A stretch of DNA of 64,000 bases, from assembly GCF_014466955.1 (NCBI RefSeq), contig NZ_AP023396.1:6200001-6264000 (forward strand), read 5' to 3'. The notes under the pieces are model-generated. The model was not told the DNA's origin. It did not search any database and was given only the letters and a program-made list of their open reading frames with translations. This DNA comes from Nocardia wallacei. GTDB lineage: Bacteria > Actinomycetota > Actinomycetes > Mycobacteriales > Mycobacteriaceae. Made by a program: the position numbers and the translations under genes. This document shows, one piece after another, positions 16,942 through 24,864 of this stretch; the first letter of the stretch is position 1, and the number at the start of each line of letters is the position of its first letter.

Positions 16942-18359
16942 ATGACACGAACGTTGCCTGAAACTCCACCGGCGACCGGCGTATCGGCGCTGTCGTCCGG
17001 TCGGTCCCTGACCGTTCTCGCCGTGATTCTGCTCGGGCAGTTCATGGCGGTGCTCGATGCCTCTATCGTCAATGTCGCCATACCTTCCATCCGTACTTCG
17101 CTCAATGCCAGTGGGTCGGCGTTGCAGCTGATCGTGTCCGGTTACGTGATCTCCTATGCGGTACTGCTGGTGACCGGTGCGCGGTTGGGGGACAAGGTCG
17201 GGCAGCGGGCGATGTTCCGCACCGGGCTGGCGGTGTTCACGGTGGCCTCGCTCGCCTGCGGGCTGGCATGGAATACGTTGGCGCTCATCATATTCCGTTT
17301 CGTCCAGGGTGTGGGTGCGGCAACCATGGTGCCGCAGGTGATGACGCTGATCCAGAAGACGTTCGGCGGTGGCGCGCGGGCGCGGGCATTGTCGGCCTAT
17401 GCGGCGGTGATCTCCGGCGCTATGGTGGTCGGGCAGATCGTCGGTGGACTGCTCGTCAACGCCGACATCGCCGGAAGTGGTTGGCGCGGCGTATTTCTGG
17501 TGAATGTGCCGATCGGCCTGGCACTGCTGGTGCTCGCGCCGAGGGTGCTCCCGGGCGCGACCGTCCGGGTCGAGCGCAAGCTGGATCTGGCCGGATTGGC
17601 CGCCCTCACCCCGGCCGTCCTGCTGCTGGTGCTGCCCCTCGTCCTCGGCCACGAGCAGCGCTGGCCGACCTGGACCTGGGTCGCGCTGGCTGGTGCGGTA
17701 ATCGGTTTCGCCGTCTTCGCCCTCGTCGAGCGCCGCGTGCACCGGCGCGGCGGCGAACCGCTGTTCGCCGATCGGGTGCTGCGCGCGCCCGGTCTGGTGC
17801 TGGTCGCGGTCACGCTGTTCGTGATCATGTCCACCTTCAGCGGCTGGCTGTTCGTCACCGCGATTCATCTACAGGGCCCGCTCGGCTACTCCGCGCTGCA
17901 CGCCGGTCTGCTGTTCATCCCGTTCGGCGGGGTCTACGCGCTCGCCGGACTGAACTGGCAGCGGATACCGAAACGCCTGCAGCCGTTCACGACTCCGGGC
18001 GGTCTGGCGGTCGGCGCGGTGATGATCGTGCTGCTCGGCCTGCGCCTGCGGGACGGCCACGCCATGGGGCCCTGGAACTGACGATCTTCGGCGTCACGGG
18101 CCTCGGGTTCGGAATCGCCTTCAGCCCGTTGATGACTCGCGCTCTGAGCAAGGTGCCGCCCGCTCTGGCCGCCGACGCCAGCGGAATCCTCGTCACCAGT
18201 GTGCAATTGGGCATCGTGATCGGCATCGCCGGTTTCGGCTCGCTGTTCCTGAGCCAAGCCACGGCCTCGTCCGCGACCCACGCCCTCGGCGTCACGGGCG
18301 TGGCCGAGGGGATAACGGTGCTGGTCGCGAGCGCGCTGGCGGCCCGCGCCGTGCGGTGA
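16942..18359 (+). pseudogene. MFS drug:H+ antiporter (DHA2, 14-TM), one-base frameshift
   Basis: The first frame gives 379 residues with the DHA2 motifs: LGQFMAVLDASIVNVAIPSI (motif D1), GARLGDKVGQR (motif A) and the helix 4-5 region. It stops at 18081. The next frame then continues without loss (LELTIFGVTGLGFGIAFSPL ... to 18359). Adding one C in the GGGGCCC run near 18070 restores a 472-aa, 14-helix protein, the usual length. Product: export of drugs or small toxic compounds at the cytoplasmic membrane. The divergent MmyB-type regulator is its likely controller. Sequencing error is as likely as real inactivation. Confidence 0.82.
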
Positions 18360-18368
18360 CACGTGCAG

Positions 18369-18402
18369 AAGGGCACCCCGCGAGACTCCGCGAGGTGCCC
18401 TT
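18369..18402. terminator. bidirectional hairpin terminator
   Basis: AAGGGCACC at 18369-18377 pairs perfectly with GGTGCCCTT at 18394-18402, and the inner CGCG/CGCG can extend the stem. It lies between the ends of the convergent MFS and YihY genes. There is no clear U-run, as is common in actinobacteria. Confidence 0.6.
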
Positions 18403-18476
18403 CCCGTATCCGAGCTGGTGCGAGCACCGCCTCAGATGGTACAGAGAAAATCGGAATCTCTCTCTACCGCAACAGA

Positions 18477-19448
18477 TCACCCGCAATATCGCGGCGGCGA
18501 CGTCATCGCTCGCGTATCACGCGGCGGCAGAATGGGCTCGTCCTCCTCGGCCTCCGCGCCGTCCTCGATGAGCCGCCCCCGCGCCAGTTCGGCGTTCAGC
18601 CCGGCGCCGAGCAGCGCCGCCACATTGAGAATCCACAGCCACACCAGGAAGATCACCGCCCCGGCCAGCGATCCGTACACCTTGTTGTAGGAGCCGAAAT
18701 GCGCCACGTACACACTGAATCCGGCCGAGGCGACGAGCCACACCAGCACCGCCAGCACACTGCCCGGAGTCAGCCACCGGAATCCCGGCTGCCGCGCGTT
18801 CGGCGCGACCCAGTACAGCAGGCTCACCACCGCGCCCATGAGCACGGCGACCACCGGCCACTTCGCCAGCGACCACGCCGAATTCACGAACCACCCGCCG
18901 CCGAGTCGATGCACGACGGCGCTGGTCGCCAGGCCGACGACGGCGCACAGCCCGATCAGCACCACGAGCGCGGCGGTGACGCCGAGTCGCATCGGCACCG
19001 TTTTCCACACCGGCCGCCCCTCCCGCACCTCGTAGATTCCGTTGGCCGCCCGCACGAACGCGCCGACGTACCCCGACGCGATCCACATCGCCACGGCCAA
19101 ACCCACGAACGCCAGCGGCCCGGCGAGCTGCCGGCTGCCCTGTAGTTCGTTCACCACATCCACCAGCAACTCCGTGCCCCGGCCGGGCCCCAGCTCCCGG
19201 ATGGCCCCGATCAGCGGTGAGGTGGCCGACGGCCGCAGCAGACCCACGAACGCCGTCAGCATGATCAAGCCCGGAAAGATCGAGAGCACACTGTAATAGG
19301 TGAGCGCGGCGGCCCGATCGGTCAGCGTGTCGTCCCACAGCGCGACGCCCAGCCGCCGCACCGCCGTCCACCACGTGCGCTTGCGGAGCCCGGTCGGACC
19401 CGCCGACCAATCCACCGACGCCTGGCCGCCTGTTTCGGATCCGTTCAC
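18477..19448 (-). CDS. YihY/BrkB family inner membrane protein
   Basis: A 323-aa polytopic membrane protein of the YihY/virulence factor BrkB family, once misnamed RNase BN. Family features: LTDRAAALTYYSVLSIFPGLIML near residue 45, a long loop, and the C-terminal YKVYGSLAGAVIFLVWLWILN segment with six helices in all. GTG 19448 is preferred because GGGAGG lies five bases upstream. The tail is acidic. A transport role is suspected for the family but not established. It is divergent from the 58-aa membrane protein gene. Confidence 0.88.
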   Translation of the reverse strand: MNGSETGGQASVDWSAGPTGLRKRTWWTAVRRLGVALWDDTLTDRAAALTYYSVLSIFPGLIMLTAFVGLLRPSATSPLIGAIRELGPGRGTELLVDVVNELQGSRQLAGPLAFVGLAVAMWIASGYVGAFVRAANGIYEVREGRPVWKTVPMRLGVTAALVVLIGLCAVVGLATSAVVHRLGGGWFVNSAWSLAKWPVVAVLMGAVVSLLYWVAPNARQPGFRWLTPGSVLAVLVWLVASAGFSVYVAHFGSYNKVYGSLAGAVIFLVWLWILNVAALLGAGLNAELARGRLIEDGAEAEEDEPILPPRDTRAMTSPPRYCG

Positions 19449-19650
19449 CTGCGCCTCCCTCACCGGGGCGCGATACCCGAATCACGGAGATCACAAACTA
19501 CGCCGACACGGGGTGAGCGGCCTACGATCGATGAGAACAGCTGCGCCGGAATGACAACGAACACACCTGTTTGAGATCTCCGTGGCTGTCTATGTACTTC
19601 ACGGACGCGGCCCGCCGGGCCGCGCGTGAAGACGGTGAGGAGAGGTCGGC

Positions 19651-19827
19651 GTGGCCTGGGAGCTGGGTTGGCTGGTACCTGTGTCGGTGACGGCGATAGG
19701 TAGCGCGGCGGTGGTCGTGATCGCGATGTACTGGATGTTCGCGGTCGGATACGAACGGCAGATCCGCGCCCGCTTCCGTGGCAGCGCCGCCCGCCGCCGC
19801 TGGGACTCCCACTATCTCGGCATGTGA
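19651..19827 (+). CDS. 58-aa membrane protein upstream of rsbW-sigF
   Basis: GTG 19651 follows GGAGAGG and encodes 58 residues. One transmembrane helix (VSVTAIGSAAVVVIAMYWMF) is followed by an arginine-rich cytoplasmic tail (RQIRARFRGSAARRRWD). The gene is too short for many gene finders. It lies 170 bases before rsbW on the same strand and may belong to the same transcript; mycobacteria also carry a small gene, usfY, before rsbW, but I see no clear similarity. Confidence 0.6.
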   Translation: MAWELGWLVPVSVTAIGSAAVVVIAMYWMFAVGYERQIRARFRGSAARRRWDSHYLGM

Positions 19828-19997
19828 TCGGAGGAGCAAGACCCCGATCGATCCCCGGCCGTGGCGCCCCGACCGCCGCACATCGTCGTCCGATGCGCGC
19901 GTCGAGGTAGACGCCGCGCCGGGAATTCCGCGGCAGGCCACATCACAGCGCGCTACGCCGGTACGCTCGCGCGACGGCACAGAACAGGAGTGAACGC

Positions 19998-20435
19998 ATG
20001 GATTCGAGTGACGAAGTCGCCGAGCCGGTGACACCCACCCGGACCATCGGCGTGCGGGTGCGGGCGGATTTCGAGGACCTGGCGCTGCTGCGCGCCGTGA
20101 CCGAAACCGTCGCCCTCTTCGCGGATTTCGCGATGGACCAGGTCGTCGACATCCGCCTGGCCGTGGAGGAGGTCGCGGGCGCCCTCGTGCAGGACAGCGT
20201 GCGCGACACCGAGCTCGACTGCGCGTTCGAGTACGACCGCGCGGGCATGCGCGTGCGGATCACCGGGGTCACCACGTCGGAGAAGGGCCCCGACGAGGGC
20301 GGCATGGGCTGGCACATCGTGTCGGCGCTCACCGATGCGCTGACGACGTCGGTGGGCCCGTTCGAATCGGCGCTGGGCGGGCACCGCGCGACCATCGAAT
20401 TCTGCTGCACCGCGGCGGTCACCGATGACCGATGA
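19998..20435 (+). CDS. rsbW: RsbW-like anti-sigma-F factor
   Basis: A 145-aa GHKL-type ATP-binding anti-sigma factor that would hold SigF inactive. The C-terminal GGMGWHIVSALTDAL glycine motif matches the G2 box. The N-box helix (DIRLAVEEVAGALV) lacks the usual Asn and His, so ATP binding and kinase activity may be weak; see findings. AGGAG precedes ATG 19998. The 3' end overlaps sigF by 11 bases, which couples translation of inhibitor and target, as in other SigF operons. Confidence 0.85.
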   Translation: MDSSDEVAEPVTPTRTIGVRVRADFEDLALLRAVTETVALFADFAMDQVVDIRLAVEEVAGALVQDSVRDTELDCAFEYDRAGMRVRITGVTTSEKGPDEGGMGWHIVSALTDALTTSVGPFESALGGHRATIEFCCTAAVTDDR

Positions 20436-21225
20436 TCGCTCCACGCCGCGGCGGCCGCGGCGCTCCACCCCCGACAGCTATGACAACATCGAGCCGCTGT
20501 TCGTCCAGCTCCACGCGCTGGACCCGGACGATCCGCAGCGCCGGGCGCTCCGCGAAACCATCATCTCGCGGTGCCTGCCGGTCGCCGAGCACATCGCGCG
20601 CAAATTCTCCGGGCGCGGTGAGAGTTTCGAGGATCTCGTGCAGATCGCGCGGGTGGGCCTGGTCGCGGCGGTCGACCGTTTCGATCCCGAGGTCGGCAGC
20701 ACATTCCTCGGCTACGCGGTGCCCACGATCATGGGCGAGGTCCGCCGGCACTTCCGCGACTACACCTGGGCGGTGCGAGTTCCGCGGCGGCTCAAGGAGA
20801 TTCAGATCAAGCTGGGCCCGGCGACCGACGACCTGACGCACCGGCTGGGCCGGGTGCCCACGGCCCGGGAGATCGCCGAAGAACTCGACGTCGATCTGGC
20901 CGAGGTGACCCAGGCGCTGATCGCCCGCAACGGCTATCAGGCGAGTTCGCTCGATTCGGCCGCCGACACCGACGACGGCGCCTCCTCACTGCTGGACACC
21001 CTCGGCACGGAGGAGCCGCAATTCGGCGCGATCGACAACTATCTGGCCGTCAAACCGCTGCTGGCCGCGCTGCCCGACCGGGAGCGCCGGATCTTGTCCA
21101 TGCGGTTCGGCGACTCGATGACCCAGCAGCAGATCGCCGAACAGCTCGGCTGCTCCCAGATGCAAATTTCCCGGATTCTGTCGAAAACGCTGAAGAAATT
21201 GCGGGATCAGGCGCTGCAGGAGTAA
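20425..21225 (+). CDS. sigF: RNA polymerase sigma factor SigF (SigB/F/G group)
   Basis: A 266-aa group 3 sigma factor for stress and stationary-phase genes. Region 2 (FEDLVQIARVGLVAAVDRFDPEVGSTFLGYAVPTI-like segment), region 3 (GRVPTAREIAEELDVDLAEV) and region 4 (RERRILSMRFGDSMTQQQIAEQLGCSQMQISRIL) are complete. It overlaps rsbW by 11 bases. The convergent STAS gene encodes a possible antagonist of the anti-sigma factor, and the kinase/phosphatase genes at 22361-26111 may signal to this switch. Confidence 0.93.
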   Translation: MTDDRSTPRRPRRSTPDSYDNIEPLFVQLHALDPDDPQRRALRETIISRCLPVAEHIARKFSGRGESFEDLVQIARVGLVAAVDRFDPEVGSTFLGYAVPTIMGEVRRHFRDYTWAVRVPRRLKEIQIKLGPATDDLTHRLGRVPTAREIAEELDVDLAEVTQALIARNGYQASSLDSAADTDDGASSLLDTLGTEEPQFGAIDNYLAVKPLLAALPDRERRILSMRFGDSMTQQQIAEQLGCSQMQISRILSKTLKKLRDQALQE

Positions 21226-21232
21226 TCGGGAG

Positions 21233-21625
21233 TCAGACCGCTTCGAATGCCTCGTCCACCGTGCTGCAGAGATTGAGCAGCTCCGAGAGCCCGGTGACGG
21301 TGATCGGCCGGGAGGTCGCCGGCTTGTCGGCGACCACCCACAGCCGCGCGCCCTCGGGAGCCGACCGGGAGCAGCCGGCGAGCACCGCCAGCCCGGCCGA
21401 GGCGAGAAACGTCACAGCGGTGAGGTCGACGATGGTGGCGGGCGGTTGCGCGCCCTCGCGCCAAGCGGTTTCGATCGCTTCCCGTAGCACCGGTGCGGTG
21501 AGAACGTCGATCTCGCCGCTGACACGCAGCACCGTTGCCTTGTCCCGTGCGTCGGCAACGATGTGAATACGCGTCTCGCTGGAGTTGTCGGTCACTGCAC
21601 GATTCGGTTCGGCGCTATCGGTCAC
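21233..21625 (-). CDS. STAS-domain anti-sigma factor antagonist
   Basis: A 130-aa SpoIIAA/RsbV-like protein. After a 20-residue polar leader comes the STAS fold: VLRVSGEIDVLTAPVLREAI, VDLTAVTFLASAGLAVL with the phospho-acceptor serine in LASAGL, and a C-terminal helix. Unphosphorylated STAS proteins sequester RsbW and free the sigma factor. The GTG start at 21625 lies seven bases after a TAAACT box on the coding strand, so the mRNA is probably leaderless. It is convergent with sigF. Confidence 0.85.
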   Translation of the reverse strand: MTDSAEPNRAVTDNSSETRIHIVADARDKATVLRVSGEIDVLTAPVLREAIETAWREGAQPPATIVDLTAVTFLASAGLAVLAGCSRSAPEGARLWVVADKPATSRPITVTGLSELLNLCSTVDEAFEAV

Positions 21626-21632
21626 GCCTGGC

Positions 21633-21645
21633 AGTTTACGTTGTA
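21633..21645 (-). promoter_or_regulatory. leaderless promoter box of the STAS gene
   Basis: On the minus strand TACAACGTAAACT contains TAAACT, a TANNNT -10 box, ending seven bases before GTG 21625. That spacing places the transcription start at the GTG. The same 13 bases recur at 26221-26233 upstream of the RsbU-like phosphatase gene. No clear -35 box is visible. Confidence 0.4.
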
Positions 21646-21682
21646 TCCACGGCGAGCGGGAACCGGAACCGGGATACGCTGA

Positions 21683-22357
21683 TCAACGGCGGGTGAGCAG
21701 GGCCTCGAGTCGGTCCAGCAGAGCCTCGAGGGCGTCTTCGAACTCTTCCAGCGACTGGTCCTGCGCCAGCATCGGTTGCAATCGCCGCAATTGCGGGTAA
21801 GCGGAGAGATCGCGCACCGGCGCCGGGCCGGATGCCGAATCCGCCTGCGGCGACGGGGTGCGGGCCGACACTTCCAGCAGCAATTGCCCCAGCAGGAACG
21901 TCGTATACGACCGATACGCCACCACCGCGGCGACGTCGTCGAATCCATAGGACAGCAACGTATCCAGGAACGTTTCCATCCACTGCAGGCTGCGCAGCGG
22001 CGGGCGTACCCACGGCGCCTCCGGCGGGCGCGTGGCCACCAGCGGAAACAACTCCGGATGATCCAGCGCGATCTGCCGCACCCCGTGCGCCAGCCGCACC
22101 AGGAAATCCTGCCAGCCGTCCTCCTGACGGCGAGCCGCCAGTTGATCGGTTCGCAAACGGTCCACCAGATGGTCCACGATTCCGCTGAGCAGATCCTCCC
22201 GGCCGTGCACATATCGATAAAGGGCCATGGCCTCGACCCCGCATTCCGCACCCAGCCTGCGCATCGTCAACCTGTGCAGGCCCTCGCGATCGACCAGGTC
22301 GATAGCCAGTTCCAGGATCGACCTGCGATTCAGCGGCGGGCGCGGTTCATCGGGCAC
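21683..22357 (-). CDS. TetR family regulator with TetR_C-type ligand domain
   Basis: A 224-aa regulator. The HTH (LTMRRLGAECGVEAMALYRYVHGREDLL) is at residues 30-58, and the C-terminal domain (HPELFPLVATRPPEAPWVRPPL, then a DDVAAVVAYRSYTTFLLG helix) follows the TetR_C_1 pattern. Its start at 22357 lies three bases from the stop of the response regulator gene at 22361, so it may be the last gene of the kinase operon. Target unknown. Confidence 0.85.
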   Translation of the reverse strand: MPDEPRPPLNRRSILELAIDLVDREGLHRLTMRRLGAECGVEAMALYRYVHGREDLLSGIVDHLVDRLRTDQLAARRQEDGWQDFLVRLAHGVRQIALDHPELFPLVATRPPEAPWVRPPLRSLQWMETFLDTLLSYGFDDVAAVVAYRSYTTFLLGQLLLEVSARTPSPQADSASGPAPVRDLSAYPQLRRLQPMLAQDQSLEEFEDALEALLDRLEALLTRR

Positions 22358-22360
22358 TGA

Positions 22361-22825
22361 TCACAGCACCGGACCCAGTTTGTTCGGTTCGCGGGGCAGC
22401 CGGACCACCTGCACGAAGAACTCATCGATCTGCTTGATGGCGGCGATGAACTGGTCCAGATCCACCGGCTTGGTGACATAGGCATTCGCGTGCAGTTTGT
22501 AGCTGCGCAGAATGTCCTCCTCGGCCGCCGACGTGGTCAGGACGACCACCGGAATATGGGCGAGTTCGGCGTCGGATTTGATCGTCGCCAATACCTGGCG
22601 CCCATCGTATTTCGGCAGATTGAGGTCCAGCAGGATCAGGTCCGGGCGCGGGGCGTCGGCATGGTCGCCACGGCGATACAGGAAGTCGAGCGCCTCCTCG
22701 CCGTCGTGGGCGACGTGCATGGTGTTGCCGATCTTGTTGTCGGCGAAAGCCTCCCGGGTCATCAACTCATCGCCCGGATCGTCCTCCACCAGCAGGACGT
22801 CGATGGGTTGGCCTGCCACGGTCAT
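22361..22825 (-). CDS. Rcp1-like single-domain response regulator
   Basis: A 154-aa CheY-like receiver. The acidic pocket is E14-D15-D16 (LLVEDDPGD), the phospho-acceptor is D67 in LLDLNLPKYDGR, the switch Thr is in VVLTTS, and the invariant Lys is in VTKPVDL. The EDDPGD and LLDLNLP motifs and the long loop (YRRGDHADAPRPD) are typical of Rcp1, the partner of phytochrome-type kinases. It has no output domain, so it may act on another protein. Its ATG overlaps the TGA of the kinase gene. Confidence 0.9.
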   Translation of the reverse strand: MTVAGQPIDVLLVEDDPGDELMTREAFADNKIGNTMHVAHDGEEALDFLYRRGDHADAPRPDLILLDLNLPKYDGRQVLATIKSDAELAHIPVVVLTTSAAEEDILRSYKLHANAYVTKPVDLDQFIAAIKQIDEFFVQVVRLPREPNKLGPVL

Positions 22826-24864
22826 GCCGGTGCTCCTTCCACCTCGGCCGGGGTGGCCGCGGTGTCTTCGTTGTTCGCCGGAAGTGTGAAATAGAGTCGA
22901 GTGCCGTCGGTGTAGGTGGTGTCCAGCCAGATACGACCGCCGTGATATTCGACGATCTTCTTGCACAGCGCCAAACCGATCCCCGTTCCACCGTATTCGT
23001 CGCGGCCGTGCAGCCGCTGGAAAATCACGAAGACCTTCTCGCTGAACTCGTCCGGAATGCCGATGCCGTTGTCGGTGACGCACAACCGCCAGATCTCGCC
23101 CTCGTCACCGGGTTCCGAGACACAGTCTATGCGTACCACCGGGTTCCGGTCGGGGTGGCGGAACTTGACGGCATTGCCGATCAGGTTCTGCCACAGCATG
23201 ACCAGCAGGGTCGGGGCGGCGTGCAGTTCGGGCAACTGCTCGGGCCGGTGCACCCGCGCGCCCGATTCCTCGATCGCGGTGCCGAGGTTGTCCAGGGCGC
23301 GGTCCAGCGCCTGATCCAGGGAGACGACCACCTTGTCCTCACCCAAGCGGCCCACGCGGGAGAAGGTGAGCAGGTCGTTGATGAGGACCTGCATTCGCCG
23401 CGCGCCGTCCACGGCGTACATCAGGTATTGCGTGCCGCGCTCGTCGAATTTGTCGCCGTAACGCTTCTCCAGCAACTGGCAGAAGGAGGCCACCTTGCGC
23501 AGCGGCTCCTGCAGATCGTGGGAGGCGACGTAGGCGAACTGCTCGAGTTCGGCGTTGGAACGGCGCAGTTCGACAGCCTGCTCGTCGAGTTCCTCGGCTT
23601 GGCGCGCGAGGACCTGCTGCTGCGCGCGGGAGGAGGCGAGTTCCTCGACGATGCGCCGCCGCATCGCCTCCACCGTCTGGGCCATGGTGCGCAGATCGGC
23701 GGGGCCGCGCGCGGCGATGCGGTGCTCGAAGTCACCCCCGGCGACTCGCAGCGAGGCCGAGCGCAGATCCTGCAGCGGCCGCGTCACCAGCCGCCGGACC
23801 AGCACGGCCGACACCACGCCGGTGAGCAGGAACAGCGCCACCATGCCGCCCAGGACCCAGTCCCGCACGGCACGCGTGTGCGCCAATTCGGCGCGGTCGG
23901 CGGCGATCGCGGCGCTCAATTCCGCGTTCTGCGTATCGAATCGGGCACGCAGGCGATCGAATGTCGCCTTGCCGCCCAGCACCGCGTTCGGGCCCGCCGC
24001 CGGTGCGGAGTTCGCGGTGACGGCATCGATCAGTGGCAGGGCGTACTCGGTGCGCCACTGCGTCGCCAACTGTTCGACGGCATCGAGTTCGGCGACCAGC
24101 TCCGGCCGGTCGCCGATCAGGCTGCGCATCCGCGCGGCCGCCCGGGCCTCGTCCTGCTCGCCCTGGAAGTAGGGTTCCAGAAACTGCTCGTTCGCGCTGA
24201 GCGCGTATCCCCGCACGCCCGTCTGCTGGTTCATCAGCGCGGCCTGCAGCCGATACGCCTCGGTAGCGGCCGGTTCCGTCCGATCGATCAGCCGATCACT
24301 GACCTCCCCGGTCTGCTGCAGCAACCGCACCCCGACCCCGGTAGCGACAATCACCAACAGCACCATGCTGGCGAGCACCACATAAAACCACCTCTGCACG
24401 CTCAGTCGCCCGACCAAGCCCCCGGGCCGCGCCCCCATCACCGGCACCCGCCGCGAGGCAGCCACATCCGCCCGCGGGGAGTTCACCACATCCGACCGCG
24501 ACACGTCCTCCCCCGACCGCGACGCATCCAACACATCCGACCGCGAGACATCCAACACATTCGACCGCGAGGCATCCATCTCTTCCGACCGCGAGTGGTT
24601 CACCACATCCGACCGCGACACATCCACCACATCCGACCGCGACACGTCCTCCCCCGACCGCGAGGCGTTCACCACATTCGACCGCGACACGCCTTCCCCC
24701 GACCGCGACACGTCCACCACATCCGGCCGCGAGGCATCCACCTCTTCTTGCTGCTGTGCAGGTGTCTCTTGCCGCGCCGGTGCGCCCACCTCGTCTCGCG
24801 GTGATGTGGGCGTCTCGTGCTGTGGCGATCCGGCCCCGTCCCGCGGGCTCGACGGGCCCGTCAT
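22822..24864 (-). CDS. CHASE3-HAMP sensor histidine kinase with N-terminal SRS repeat region
   Basis: A 680-aa membrane kinase. Residues about 30-125 are a polar repeat region; then come TM1 (FYVVLASMVLLVIVATGVGV), a CHASE3 sensor domain (QTGVRGYALSANEQFLEPYF), TM2, HAMP, and a HisKA domain with phospho-His 449 in ASHDLQEPLRKV. The HATPase has N box NLIGNAVKF, G1 DNGIGIP and G2 GGTGIGLALCKKI. This core is that of Cph1/CHASE3 kinases paired with Rcp1-like regulators. Start ATG 24864 overlaps the stop of the phosphatase gene, and the stop overlaps the response regulator start, so the three proteins are made from one coupled mRNA. The signal sensed is unknown. Confidence 0.92.
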   Translation of the reverse strand: MTGPSSPRDGAGSPQHETPTSPRDEVGAPARQETPAQQQEEVDASRPDVVDVSRSGEGVSRSNVVNASRSGEDVSRSDVVDVSRSDVVNHSRSEEMDASRSNVLDVSRSDVLDASRSGEDVSRSDVVNSPRADVAASRRVPVMGARPGGLVGRLSVQRWFYVVLASMVLLVIVATGVGVRLLQQTGEVSDRLIDRTEPAATEAYRLQAALMNQQTGVRGYALSANEQFLEPYFQGEQDEARAAARMRSLIGDRPELVAELDAVEQLATQWRTEYALPLIDAVTANSAPAAGPNAVLGGKATFDRLRARFDTQNAELSAAIAADRAELAHTRAVRDWVLGGMVALFLLTGVVSAVLVRRLVTRPLQDLRSASLRVAGGDFEHRIAARGPADLRTMAQTVEAMRRRIVEELASSRAQQQVLARQAEELDEQAVELRRSNAELEQFAYVASHDLQEPLRKVASFCQLLEKRYGDKFDERGTQYLMYAVDGARRMQVLINDLLTFSRVGRLGEDKVVVSLDQALDRALDNLGTAIEESGARVHRPEQLPELHAAPTLLVMLWQNLIGNAVKFRHPDRNPVVRIDCVSEPGDEGEIWRLCVTDNGIGIPDEFSEKVFVIFQRLHGRDEYGGTGIGLALCKKIVEYHGGRIWLDTTYTDGTRLYFTLPANNEDTAATPAEVEGAPA
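24480..24745 (-). repeat. degenerate coding repeat encoding SRS-D-V units in the kinase
   Basis: About a dozen units of 18-27 bases, read on the minus strand, encode variations of V-D-V-S-R-S-D-V and V-N-A-S-R-S-G-E-D. On the plus strand the recurring word is CACATCCGACCGCGA. Unit lengths are multiples of three, so the frame is kept. The region lies before TM1 and is predicted to be cytoplasmic and unstructured. Confidence 0.75.

Noticed and set aside
24480..24745. CRISPR-like spaced repeats
   Set aside because: Unit lengths are multiples of three, units are degenerate, there are no unique spacers of constant size, and the region is in frame with a kinase.
22942..24804. A 620-codon rightward open frame opposite the CHASE3 kinase
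   Set aside because: The minus strand carries a complete kinase with all motifs; the opposite frame has no domain and mirrors the repeat as His/Arg/Pro-rich text.
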